Origin: Mesorhizobium sp.
GTDB taxonomy: Bacteria; Pseudomonadota; Alphaproteobacteria; Rhizobiales; Rhizobiaceae
NCBI RefSeq assembly: GCF_024509055.1
Contig: NZ_JANINM010000241.1
Coordinates: 1 to 40,094 of the forward strand
DNA length: 40,094 nucleotides
Direction of reading: 5' to 3'
The notes under the pieces are model-generated. The model worked only from the letters and a program-made list of their open reading frames with translations. It was not told the DNA's origin and did no database searches. This document shows positions 8,695 through 16,589 of the stretch, piece by piece. Positions within the stretch are counted from its first letter, which is position 1. Every line of letters begins with the position of its first letter. The position numbers were made by a program, and so were the translations under genes.

Positions 8695-9029
8695 ACGCCA
8701 TCACCAGGCATCAAAGGGGTCCAATTGGCAAGGCCTTACGCAATAAGTGTTGGCACTCTGGAGAAACTGCATTGGATCGATTCGAATAACTTCGCCGCAA
8801 ACTAAACAAAACCACTATGGTCGGCATTTGAAATTGGACCGTTTTTCAGTGCTGCCGCGTCGAAGACGTTGTCACTGACAGGCATTGCTTAATGCTGATC
8901 AAATAGTTGTGGCTTGACAAATGAAGTTCTGGCTGCGGCGACTAAATCGACAACCCTCGCCTGCGTTTTCCTGCAGTCCGGCTCTTGGTGCCGCCAAGCA
9001 CGTTGTCGTTTCGACTCGGAATCAACCCG
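8543..9029. other. Intergenic region upstream of the dehydratase gene
   Basis: The first 152 bases belong to direct repeat copy 1 and should hold the dehydratase promoter, reading leftward. The remainder (about 8695-9029) is relatively AT-rich and follows the stop of the GT2 gene at 9030. I see no gene, RNA or convincing terminator there; open frames in it lack protein-like content. Confidence 0.5.
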
Positions 9030-9935
9030 TCATTCGAGGAGACCAACTCTCGCGAATTTCGCGACCTCCGGGCGAAGAGGTCCGAGATAAGTTGTATCGA
9101 ACTGCGGTGGGACGTAGCCGCGCTGGAAAATTGACCGATGTTCTTCGTCGAATGTGGAAAACGGAACCTTACCTGAGGTCGCAACACCGCCATGGACCTG
9201 ATGAAATGTCATGTCCGACAACAAGCAAATGTTCTTGGCCGCGGGGCGTTCAACATATCGTGCAAAAATCTCCAGATTCGCCAGACCTGCGCCTGGAGAA
9301 ACAAAGCCGGTGTGATAGCCACCGACGGCATCCAGGAGACGGCGGGACATCGAGAAGGCATTGCTCTCCTGAATCGGATGCCAGAAGCCCCTGTAAGAAG
9401 ACCCAGCAAACACCGAGATATCATAGAGGGCCGACGGCTTCGCAGGCCAGCCGCTATCGGCGATGAGCCTGTCCTCCACATCTTGATTGTACCCCTGGGT
9501 CGTCGAGGTCATCTGCACGCTCGGGCCTAGATGGCAGGCAAGCGTGTAGACAAATGCATCCGCACACATTGCATGTGCCCTCAACGTGTTCGCGATTAAC
9601 TGGTCCGAGAAGATACGCGCCCCATCGATCGCAAAGAGAACATGAGTGCCTCTGGCCACGTGTTTTGCTGCCCAATTGAGCGCAAAGACGGGCGACGGCT
9701 GGGGGTTGGGCACCGTCACAATCTGGGGCGCCGGCGAGAAATCCAGGCCGTCTGGCAATGTGAACGGAGGCGTGGAGCCATTGTCCACCACAATAACTTC
9801 GTAGTCCTGCGACGTGACGTTCTTTTGATAGGGACCGCAAGCGGACAGGATCGTACGCGGAGCCTCCCGAGCCATATTGTGGATGCAGATGATCACCGAC
9901 AAGAACGGTCGGCGCTCTCTCGAGAAGAATCTCAT
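9030..9935 (-). CDS. GT2-like glycosyltransferase, divergent
   Basis: 301 residues with a GT-A nucleotide-binding fold: LSVIICIHNM near the start, then YEVIVVDNGST, and an acceptor-side FSMSRRLLDAVGGYH. The position of the metal-binding DxD reads FAIDGARIF, with only one acidic residue, so metal coordination may differ. The start ATG 9935 overlaps the stop of the upstream methyltransferase gene (ATGA). It is the last gene of the cassette running leftward from about 12.1 kb. Likely a surface-polysaccharide glycosyltransferase; the sugar is unknown. Confidence 0.75.
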   Translation of the reverse strand: MRFFSRERRPFLSVIICIHNMAREAPRTILSACGPYQKNVTSQDYEVIVVDNGSTPPFTLPDGLDFSPAPQIVTVPNPQPSPVFALNWAAKHVARGTHVLFAIDGARIFSDQLIANTLRAHAMCADAFVYTLACHLGPSVQMTSTTQGYNQDVEDRLIADSGWPAKPSALYDISVFAGSSYRGFWHPIQESNAFSMSRRLLDAVGGYHTGFVSPGAGLANLEIFARYVERPAAKNICLLSDMTFHQVHGGVATSGKVPFSTFDEEHRSIFQRGYVPPQFDTTYLGPLRPEVAKFARVGLLE

Positions 9936-11233
9936 ACCCTTCGCAGATATCCATTGGGATTGTAGGTCATGTTTCGGCCGAACATATCGCAGTACGCGGC
10001 GTCTATCTCGAAAGACCCAGGCCTCCTTGCCAGAAATTCGGCAATCGCCCTGTTAGGTCCGCCTTGATAGCGTGCTGACAACCCAAGCTCATCGAGCACA
10101 CCATCCTCCATGACAAGATACTCGCCGGTGCGGAGGTGCTCTTCAAAAAAATCCAAAACCGATGTGCATACGGCAAAACTGTGAGCCGAATCTTCGACGA
10201 CCAGCCAAGGCCGGGGCAGGTCAAAAAGCCTGTGCTCACGAAACAGTGGCTCCAGATCAGCCGCATCGCCCTTGAGAAAGCGAACCCCTTCTAAAGCGGA
10301 CAAGCCTGGCGGATCGAGATCGACCGAGACAATCTGAGCCGGAATATCCATCGCACGGCACATGTCGCGGAACAGCAGGGCGCTCCCTCCGTGTTTCGAT
10401 CCCAGTTCAAAGATCGATGCAGGTTGCTGCTCGCCAAGCAACCGCAAGTAGATCGCAATATCTATTGGGCTTTTTAGGCAGGGGATGTTGCGATAGCGAT
10501 AGTTCATTGTCCCCGCTTGGTAACTGAAGAGGTCGGCGCGAGTTAAGCCCGTTTCGTAACCACGCTTTGAACGCCGCCGCTCGCTCAATCGCTCAAGATC
10601 AGTTTCCAAAAACGCCGTTGAGCGCGGTGCAACACTGCGTGCGATCTCCTCAGCCGTCTCAAGTTGATAGTCGCCGGCCAAGATGGCGGCTTCGATATCG
10701 CCATAGGCCTCCGCCAAGGTGGTGTCGCTTGGCCTCAATCCGGAAACGATACACAGCCCTTTCATCTCGATGTCGTATGTTTCCACGACCAAGTCCGGTC
10801 GGAACTTCCGCAATATCATCACCAGCTTGTAGATATCGCCGGTCCAGATTTGAGTGTCCCGTTCGCGTTTCGCATGAGCAATGTCGCGCGGCAGTACGTC
10901 GTCGATCACGATGACGCCTTGAGCATGACTGGTGCGCTCGCAATTGATGAAATCGCGCAACGCGAATTCGGCGCTGTGCATGCCATCTATGAAGGCAAGA
11001 TCGACCGGGCCACCCATGAGCGAAACGACGTCACGCCTGAAGAATTCGTCACTTGTCTCGGCAAACAATCTGGTCGGCGCCTTCAGCGGCACCCGGATCT
11101 CATAGTCGGGATCAACGCCGATTGACGGCGCTGCCGACAGTGCCAGGCTGTGGCCGAAACGACATCCAATTTCGAGATAGCTTCTGGGCCGCAATATCCC
11201 GTGGATCACCGAGAGAGCTTCGATATAGTCCAT
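9932..11233 (-). CDS. Two-domain protein: class I methyltransferase fused to CmcI/cephalosporin-hydroxylase-like domain
   Basis: 433 residues. Domain 1 (about 1-165) is a SAM-dependent methyltransferase with YLEIGCRFGHSLALS (19-33), FIDGMHSAEF (81-90) and VIDDV (109-113). Domain 2 (about 225-433) resembles the CmcI family: SIFELGSKHGGSALL (273-287), VEDSAHS (346-352) and MEDGVLDELG (375-384). CmcI-type domains near glycan genes are thought to be O-methyltransferases. I chose ATG 11233, which overlaps the tylF-like stop as ATGA, over a start 11 codons upstream. Probably methylates sugars of the surface glycan, perhaps at two positions; the target is not visible. Confidence 0.78.
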   Translation of the reverse strand: MDYIEALSVIHGILRPRSYLEIGCRFGHSLALSAAPSIGVDPDYEIRVPLKAPTRLFAETSDEFFRRDVVSLMGGPVDLAFIDGMHSAEFALRDFINCERTSHAQGVIVIDDVLPRDIAHAKRERDTQIWTGDIYKLVMILRKFRPDLVVETYDIEMKGLCIVSGLRPSDTTLAEAYGDIEAAILAGDYQLETAEEIARSVAPRSTAFLETDLERLSERRRSKRGYETGLTRADLFSYQAGTMNYRYRNIPCLKSPIDIAIYLRLLGEQQPASIFELGSKHGGSALLFRDMCRAMDIPAQIVSVDLDPPGLSALEGVRFLKGDAADLEPLFREHRLFDLPRPWLVVEDSAHSFAVCTSVLDFFEEHLRTGEYLVMEDGVLDELGLSARYQGGPNRAIAEFLARRPGSFEIDAAYCDMFGRNMTYNPNGYLRRV

Positions 11234-12069
11234 CACCCCGCCTTGCGGAACCAAACGCCTGTCCAATCGACCTTATGCATCATCGGAAGATCGTTCGACT
11301 TGCGCGCAAAATAATCCGCAACTGCAAGACGGCATTGTTCTATCGCATAGTCGTCGATAATCACGATCCCGCCTGGAGAAACTTTGTCGTAGAGCGCTTC
11401 GAGTGAGTCCATCGTCGACTCATAAAGATCGCCGTCAAGGCGCAGCAGCGCAATCTCATCCGTTTGCAGTCGTGGCAGGGTATCCTTGAACCAACCCTTT
11501 GCAAACACGACAGCTTCGGAAGCCAGCCCATAAACCGCAAAATTCTCGCGAACAGTTTCATCATCGACCGCGAGCTCCGGATAGACCGCTTTGCTCAGAT
11601 CAAGCCCCATATCCTGGGCCAGGCTCGGAGCAGGCAATCCCTGAAAACTGTCCGCGACGAATATCCGCCGCTTTTCGGCTGGATTTACTTTCAAGTACCC
11701 TGCCATAAAAATACAACTGCCGCCGCGCCAGACGCCGCACTCGACAAAATCTCCGACAACACCATCGCGAACCACTGTGTCGAGACACTCGTGGAGCATA
11801 TCCAAGCGCGCGCGCCCGATCATCGTGTGGGAATACCCGGCGTTGCGGATATCGCGGCCGAAGAACCTGCCATTGGTGCGTCCCGCGACCATCTCGGCAT
11901 AGGCGTCTGCCCGCTCGTGGCGGATATCGTGCAGAATCCGGGCATCAAACACCTCGGAGCCGGCAATGCAGTTGCGCAGATAGATGATGCGAAGCTCGTT
12001 ATCGAGATAGACGCAATTGAGCAGCGATCGCTTCAAGAGATCGAGATAAAGGCTACTGTAGTCCGTCAT
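11233..12069 (-). CDS. TylF/MycF-family O-methyltransferase
   Basis: 278-residue SAM-dependent O-methyltransferase of the macrocin O-methyltransferase family. Motifs: VECGVWRGGS (109-118), DSFQGLP (140-146), LRLDGDLYESTMD (209-221) and the metal-binding IIDDY (237-241). Characterised relatives methylate sugar hydroxyls with Mg2+; in O-antigen loci they are presumed to methylate deoxyhexoses. ATG start at 12069. First gene of a three-gene cassette with ATGA junctions (11233, 9935). The duplicated dehydratase 5' region at 12281-12534 lies upstream in the same orientation and is a candidate promoter source. Confidence 0.88.
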   Translation of the reverse strand: MTDYSSLYLDLLKRSLLNCVYLDNELRIIYLRNCIAGSEVFDARILHDIRHERADAYAEMVAGRTNGRFFGRDIRNAGYSHTMIGRARLDMLHECLDTVVRDGVVGDFVECGVWRGGSCIFMAGYLKVNPAEKRRIFVADSFQGLPAPSLAQDMGLDLSKAVYPELAVDDETVRENFAVYGLASEAVVFAKGWFKDTLPRLQTDEIALLRLDGDLYESTMDSLEALYDKVSPGGIVIIDDYAIEQCRLAVADYFARKSNDLPMMHKVDWTGVWFRKAG

Positions 12070-12277
12070 GTGCCTTCCCGCTCGCCTTCATCGAAGGCCT
12101 CCATAGTTATCTACCGCACTGCACCAGGCCGAATGAAGCAGCGCAACCAGTCGCAAACCGTTCAATTGACATTTCGCGGTGACAGGGCATGGAACGGTCC
12201 GCTCTAAACGCACAAAACTAATCGGACGACTGGCCGATCCGTTGGTAGTTTCGCCACGAAGCAAAATGCCTTGACCG

Positions 12278-12382
12278 CTACACCGCGACCATGACCATGA
12301 CCATGGCGATGTCCTGTACCATGATGATAGCGCGCCGCATCTTCGGTCGGAGGCTCGATACGGCTTCTACGTATGAGGTCAT
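12278..12382 (-). pseudogene. Truncated copy of the dehydratase gene 5' end (34 codons)
   Basis: ATG 12382 opens a frame whose first 29 or so residues match the dehydratase N-terminus (MTSYVEAVSSLRPKM versus MTFYVEAVSGLRPKM), ending at TAG 12278-12280 after ValAlaVal. Near the break there are three ATGACC/ACCATG units (Met-Val-Met-Val-Met-Val) where the intact gene has one fewer pair. It is almost certainly a duplication remnant, although the short frame with its start is intact and could be translated as a leader peptide. Confidence 0.85.
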
Positions 12383-12534
12383 TGGGTCGTACCGAACTCC
12401 AGGCGCAAGGATATGACCGTCTGAATGGCGCCGGACAAAACACCGCCCGCCTCCACCCCAGATTGCAAATCCCTGACCCCCGTCACTCCACTATTGCATT
12501 ACCCCGGAGGGAGATGGACCGCCAGCGGTTTTTG
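12281..12534. repeat. Direct repeat copy 2
   Basis: Second copy of the 8447-8694 repeat, offset by 3840 bases and in the same orientation, about 91% identical. It carries the truncated dehydratase start (12278-12382) and about 150 bp of its 5' flank. The two copies bracket the 9030-12069 gene cassette. No terminal inverted repeats or transposase accompany them, so an IS is unlikely. Confidence 0.93.
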
Positions 12535-12787
12535 CCCGAACGCGCAGTTGTACTCCGATGATTTCTTGTGCATCGCGACAACAACTCGGGCGGAGCCACT
12601 GGTCGTCCCGATGATGACCGCGGCGGTGCAACAGATGCCGCTAATAAAAGCCTCACGATCCTGATCCGGCTTCATTAAGCCGCAGCGTGTTGCCATAAGC
12701 CTGTCGTAGTGATTATGAAGGACCGCTTGGTGGTCGTGTGGGTGTGGGAAACGAAGCTCCAGAACAATAATTTTGGCAACCACGACG
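12383..12787. other. Intergenic region before the ABC transporter genes
   Basis: The first 152 bases are repeat copy 2. The rest (12535-12787) lies upstream of wzm. I see no gene in it; a minus-strand frame from an ATG at 12675 to 12499 has no Shine-Dalgarno sequence and no known resemblance. It should contain the wzm-wzt promoter (rightward) and possibly a leftward promoter for the methyltransferase cassette. Confidence 0.5.
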
Positions 12788-13579
12788 ATGATTTCGGCAC
12801 TGAACGGCGCGCTCGACGATATCTTCAGGGCCATGAAGCTGCGGCGGGTTTGGATTGCGCTGGCGCAGGAGGATATCGGCGACCAGCATCGGCGCACGAC
12901 GCTCGGACCGCTCTGGCTTCTGGTCAACTATCTGGCCTTTGTCGGCACCTTCGTCTTCGTGTTCCAGCCGGCGGGCAAGGACGCAGCTGGTTATTCCGCT
13001 TATGTCGCCATCGGCCTGATGGTCTGGTTCTACCTGATGGAGGTCATCTCGCTCAGCGTGCCGCTGTTCAAGCGCGAGGAAAGCTTCATCGAAGGCACGA
13101 CGCTGCCGCTCTTCGTCTACGTGATGCGGCTGACCGTTCAATCGGCGATCCGGGCCGGCTATGCGGTTGCGGGATGCGTCGTCATCCTGCTGATCAGCGG
13201 CCCGGCGCTGACGCCGGCCTGGCTGTGGTCGCTTGCGGGGCTCCTGCTCATCCTTCTGGCCACGCCGGCTCTCATCACAGTCTTCGCGTTTACCGGCGCG
13301 TTCTTTCCAGACAGCGAATTCATCGTCGGCAACCTGATGCGGGTCGGCATGTTCCTCACTCCGGTGTTCTGGATGTACAACGGGCAAGGTGGCGTTCAGG
13401 AATATGCCTACCACTGGAACCCCTTCACCTATTTCCTGGACGTGGCGCGCATTCCAATCCTAGCCAACGAATTCCCGGCGAATGCCTTCAGCGTCACCGG
13501 GCTTGTGGCCCTGGCTGTTTGGGCGATTGCCTTAGTGCTGCTCGGCAGATATCGCCGGCAAGTCGTCTTCATGATCTGA
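12788..13579 (+). CDS. wzm: Polysaccharide ABC exporter permease (Wzm type)
   Basis: 263-residue permease of the ABC-2 family with six predicted membrane helices; with the ATPase next door it exports undecaprenyl-linked polysaccharide to the periplasm. An amphipathic N-terminal segment (MKLRRVWIALAQEDIG, RTTLGPLWLL) is typical of Wzm/KpsM-like permeases. I chose ATG 12788; a TTG five codons upstream is possible and neither has a strong Shine-Dalgarno sequence. The ATPase gene begins 7 bases after its stop. Family identity is clear; whether the substrate is O-antigen or capsule is decided only by context (a ligase gene at 2722). Confidence 0.88.
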   Translation: MISALNGALDDIFRAMKLRRVWIALAQEDIGDQHRRTTLGPLWLLVNYLAFVGTFVFVFQPAGKDAAGYSAYVAIGLMVWFYLMEVISLSVPLFKREESFIEGTTLPLFVYVMRLTVQSAIRAGYAVAGCVVILLISGPALTPAWLWSLAGLLLILLATPALITVFAFTGAFFPDSEFIVGNLMRVGMFLTPVFWMYNGQGGVQEYAYHWNPFTYFLDVARIPILANEFPANAFSVTGLVALAVWAIALVLLGRYRRQVVFMI

Positions 13580-13586
13580 GCACACG

Positions 13587-14330
13587 ATGGTTTCCATAAA
13601 GCTGGATAACGTCAGCCTGGTCTACAAGCTGCACGAAAAGCTGACGCTTTCAGCGCCCGACCGGCGGCTGAGTGAAACCGGCGGCAGGATTGGAGGCTCG
13701 GGACGAAAGCAGTTCGTGCAAGCCCTCGACAGCATCAGCTTCGAACTGAAGGCCGGCGACCGGCTTGGCCTTGTCGGCCCGAACGGAGCCGGCAAGACAA
13801 CCTTGCTGAAGGTCCTCTACGGTATCTACGACCCCTCCGGCGGAACCGTGGCAATCGAGGGCAAGGTGGACGCCCTGTTCAACATCAACATCGGATTTCG
13901 CCGCGAGGCGACCGGTCGCAGGAACATCGTCCTGCGCGGACTGATCAACGGATGGTCCGAAGCCGAGATCGAAGAGAAAATGGAGGACATCATCGCCTTC
14001 AGCGAACTCGGCGATTTCATCGACCTGCCGTTCAAGGCCTACAGCCAAGGCATGGCTGCCAGGCTCGCCTTTTCAGTGGCGACAGCGCTCGAGCCTGAAA
14101 TTCTGCTGATGGACGAATGGATCGGAGCCGGCGATGCCTCGTTCCAGGAGAAGGCCAAAAGACGCATGGACGAACTGGCCGAGAAGGCCGGCATTATCGT
14201 TCTGGCCAGCCACAGCGAGAGCCTCATTCAGAGTGTGTGCACGAAGCGGCTGACGTTAAGGGGCGGACGGGTCGAGTCGATTGCGATAGAGGCTGCGCAC
14301 GCCGAAGCGGTCGCGGGCTCAAGCTTCTAG
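13587..14330 (+). CDS. wzt: Polysaccharide ABC exporter ATPase (short Wzt/KpsT type)
   Basis: 247-residue ATP-binding protein: Walker A GPNGAGKT (64-71), ABC signature region YSQGMAARL (152-160), Walker B ILLMDEW (172-178) and a switch His in ASHSES. It drives transport through the Wzm partner immediately upstream. It ends shortly after the nucleotide-binding domain and so lacks the C-terminal carbohydrate-binding domain that in long Wzt proteins recognises a capped chain end. ATG start 13587, seven bases after wzm. Confidence 0.9.
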   Translation: MVSIKLDNVSLVYKLHEKLTLSAPDRRLSETGGRIGGSGRKQFVQALDSISFELKAGDRLGLVGPNGAGKTTLLKVLYGIYDPSGGTVAIEGKVDALFNINIGFRREATGRRNIVLRGLINGWSEAEIEEKMEDIIAFSELGDFIDLPFKAYSQGMAARLAFSVATALEPEILLMDEWIGAGDASFQEKAKRRMDELAEKAGIIVLASHSESLIQSVCTKRLTLRGGRVESIAIEAAHAEAVAGSSF

Positions 14331-14523
14331 CGTCACCGAAGTAATGGAGGCCAGTCTGTTGCAGAGACACCAGAATCCCAATATTTATCCTAATTCAGTG
14401 GCCCTGCCGTTCCATTGTCTCGGCGATACAAAACTTTCTTCTGCGTTGCGTTAGCAACAGCTGAACTTACCGACTGTTCTGGATCATCTGCCGGAAAGAA
14501 TATGATACACTGTTGAGCTGACG

Positions 14524-15654
14524 ATGACGAAAACCAAAGCCATTCCAATGAATGATCTGAAGCGCCTGTATCAGCGCTACCAGGCCGAGATCGAGCGCGA
14601 GGTGGCAAACACTTTGCGTTCGGGGTGGTGGCTCAATGGGGCAGCAGGCAAGAAATTTGCCGCCAATTTTGCTAGGTTCGTCGGGGTGTCCGACTGCGTT
14701 CTCGTTGCAAATGGCACGGACGCTCTTGAGTTGGCTCTGGCAGCGGTCGCAGGGCTCGGCGAAGCGCGCAAACGCGAAGTCATCACGACAGCTAATGCCG
14801 GAGGCTATACTAGCTGCGCCTGCTGGCACAACGATCTCATTCCGCATTATGTAGACATCGATCCAGCCAGCCAACTCGTAAGCGTCCAGGCGCTGCTGAG
14901 GGCAGCCAGCGCCGACACCGCCGCGATCGTTGTAACGCATCTGTACGGAGGTGTCGTCGATGTTCGCGCTATCCGTTCAGGACTTGCTGAGGCCGGACTC
15001 TCACACATTCCGATCATTGAGGATTGTGCACAGGCGCATGGGGCACGCATCGGTGGCGAAGTGGCCGGATCACTCGGAGACGTAGCAACTTTCAGCTTTT
15101 ACCCAACCAAGAATCTCGGTGCGATGGGTGACAGCGGGGCCATCCTCACCTCCAACGAAACGCTCGCCCGATATGTGCGGCAGCTACAACAATATGGCTG
15201 GAGCTCAAAATACCATGTCGGCTTGCCAGGTGGTCGAAACTCCCGAATGGATGAGGTGCAAGCTGCGATATTGGACATCCTCCTTCCGGACCTGGAGACG
15301 CGCAACGCGCAGCGGCGCGCAACACTGCTCCGTTTCAAGTCAGCGGCCGGCCGGCGCGTAAAATTCATCGACGGAGGTGACGGCGCGGTTGCGCACCTTG
15401 CGGTCGCGCTGTGCGATAAGCGGGACGCGTTCAGAGAGTTCATGAAGGAGCGCGGTGTCGATACAGACATCCACTACCCTGTCCTCGACTGCGACCAGGT
15501 TGGCTGGTCAAATTTGCCCATGAAGGGCATCGAGTATCTCGCGGGATCTAGAGCGAGCGTCGGCCGTATTTGCTCCATTCCCTGCTATCCGGACATGACC
15601 AGCGACGAAATAGAACAGGTGTGTGGAGCCCTCGCGATTTGGGAGACAATGTGA
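14524..15654 (+). CDS. DegT/DnrJ/EryC1/StrS sugar aminotransferase (FdtB/QdtB-like)
   Basis: 376-residue PLP-dependent enzyme expected to aminate a dTDP-3-keto-6-deoxyhexose. PLP contacts are visible: NGTDALELAL (63-72), EDCAQAHGA (166-174) with Asp167, and the aldimine lysine Lys196 in SFYPTKNLGAMGDSG. A fused acetyltransferase/3,4-ketoisomerase two genes downstream provides the steps before and after, and RfbA/RfbB encoded at 29-32 kb provide dTDP-4-keto-6-deoxyglucose. The product should be dTDP-Fuc3N or dTDP-Qui3N; the sequence does not decide which. ATG start 14524. Its stop overlaps the next start (ATGTGA). First gene of a five-gene overlapping operon. Confidence 0.88.
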   Translation: MTKTKAIPMNDLKRLYQRYQAEIEREVANTLRSGWWLNGAAGKKFAANFARFVGVSDCVLVANGTDALELALAAVAGLGEARKREVITTANAGGYTSCACWHNDLIPHYVDIDPASQLVSVQALLRAASADTAAIVVTHLYGGVVDVRAIRSGLAEAGLSHIPIIEDCAQAHGARIGGEVAGSLGDVATFSFYPTKNLGAMGDSGAILTSNETLARYVRQLQQYGWSSKYHVGLPGGRNSRMDEVQAAILDILLPDLETRNAQRRATLLRFKSAAGRRVKFIDGGDGAVAHLAVALCDKRDAFREFMKERGVDTDIHYPVLDCDQVGWSNLPMKGIEYLAGSRASVGRICSIPCYPDMTSDEIEQVCGALAIWETM

Positions 15655-16589
15655 CAGCACGCTCGATTGTTTTTCCAATCTATCGCAACGAGGAGAACAT
15701 TCCTTCTCTGTTGCAAACCGTTGCCGACTTTCATGCCCGATACCAGGGTGAAATCGAATTTGTGTTCGTCATAGATGGGTCTCCTGATGATTCCGGCTCC
15801 TTGCTCGTCGCAGGGTTGAGCGGCTCCGGATGTAACTACAAGATCATCTTTCACAGTCGGAATTTCGGCTCCTTCACGGCCATTCGGACTGGGCTTGAGC
15901 ATGCATCGGGCGAGCACGTAGCTGCAATGGCCGCTGACCTTCAGGAGCCACCGGATCTCATAGTTCAATTCTTCTCGATATTGGAGAGAGACTCAGCGGA
16001 TGTCGTCTTTGGCCGGAGAGCCGGTCGCGACGATCCCCTCATGACCCGATTTCTGTCACAGACATTTTGGGCAGCATACCGCCGGCTGGTTCTGCCCAGC
16101 ATGCCTAGCGGCGGCGTCGACATTTTTGCCTGCAACAAACAAGTGCTGGAGGTGATCCTGTCGATCGAGGAGCCGAACAGTTCGCTTGTGGTACAGCTCT
16201 TTTGGGTGGGCTTCCGCCGCGAGTTTGTATCCTATCGGCGTCGTGAGCGAGAGCATGGGAAAAGTGCCTGGGGCATAGGCCGCCGGCTCAGATATATGAT
16301 GGACTCCATCTTCTCATTTTCTGACTTTCCGATTGTCCTTACACTCTGGGTTGGAATTGCGGGTTGCGTCCTCAGCCTTATATTTGCGGCTGTCACGGTT
16401 ATTGCCCGTCTTCTTGGTAGGATCGACCCTGCAGGCTACACGACATTGGTGTTGCTGATCGTTGGTTTTGGATCAGCCATCCTTGCGGTCCAAGGTATTC
16501 TAGGCTGCTACCTATGGCGTGCGGTAGAAAACACCAAATCGCGCCCGCTACGAATCATAAGCCGCGTCGTGGACGGGACTTTGAAATGA
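15651..16589 (+). CDS. GtrB/ArnC/DPM1-like family 2 glycosyltransferase with C-terminal membrane helices
   Basis: 312 residues. The GT-A domain has IVFPIYRNEENI, VIDGSPDDS (40-48) and the hallmark DLQEP (96-100) of polyprenyl-phosphate glycosyltransferases. Two membrane helices follow (about 232-260 and 272-300). Such enzymes make undecaprenyl-phosphate-sugar on the cytoplasmic face. Start is GTG 15651 inside ATGTGA, with GGGAGA just upstream. GtrA- and GtrII-like genes follow at 17526 and 17882, completing a lipid-linked decoration set. Classical GtrB uses UDP-glucose; here, with sugar-synthesis genes interleaved, the donor may be the dTDP-3-acetamido sugar. Confidence 0.85.
   Translation: MTARSIVFPIYRNEENIPSLLQTVADFHARYQGEIEFVFVIDGSPDDSGSLLVAGLSGSGCNYKIIFHSRNFGSFTAIRTGLEHASGEHVAAMAADLQEPPDLIVQFFSILERDSADVVFGRRAGRDDPLMTRFLSQTFWAAYRRLVLPSMPSGGVDIFACNKQVLEVILSIEEPNSSLVVQLFWVGFRREFVSYRRREREHGKSAWGIGRRLRYMMDSIFSFSDFPIVLTLWVGIAGCVLSLIFAAVTVIARLLGRIDPAGYTTLVLLIVGFGSAILAVQGILGCYLWRAVENTKSRPLRIISRVVDGTLK

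Noticed and set aside
8542..8805. Plus-strand frame conserved in both direct repeats (8542-8805 and 12373-12561)
   Set aside because: The similarity is explained by the DNA repeat itself. It starts within the antisense of the dehydratase start region, has no clear Shine-Dalgarno sequence, and the two frames diverge as soon as the repeat ends.
8447..12534. Composite transposon or insertion sequence
   Set aside because: The repeats carry no transposase or terminal inverted repeats; their content is a gene start and its upstream region, which fits recombination-derived duplication better.
12499..12675. Possible 58-residue minus-strand protein with a hydrophobic stretch
   Set aside because: No ribosome binding site before the ATG, its C-terminus runs into the repeat in a frame that is non-coding elsewhere, and nothing resembles a known family.
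14441..14460. Hairpin GTTGC-GTTA-GCAAC after wzt as a terminator
   Set aside because: Only five base pairs and no T run on either strand.
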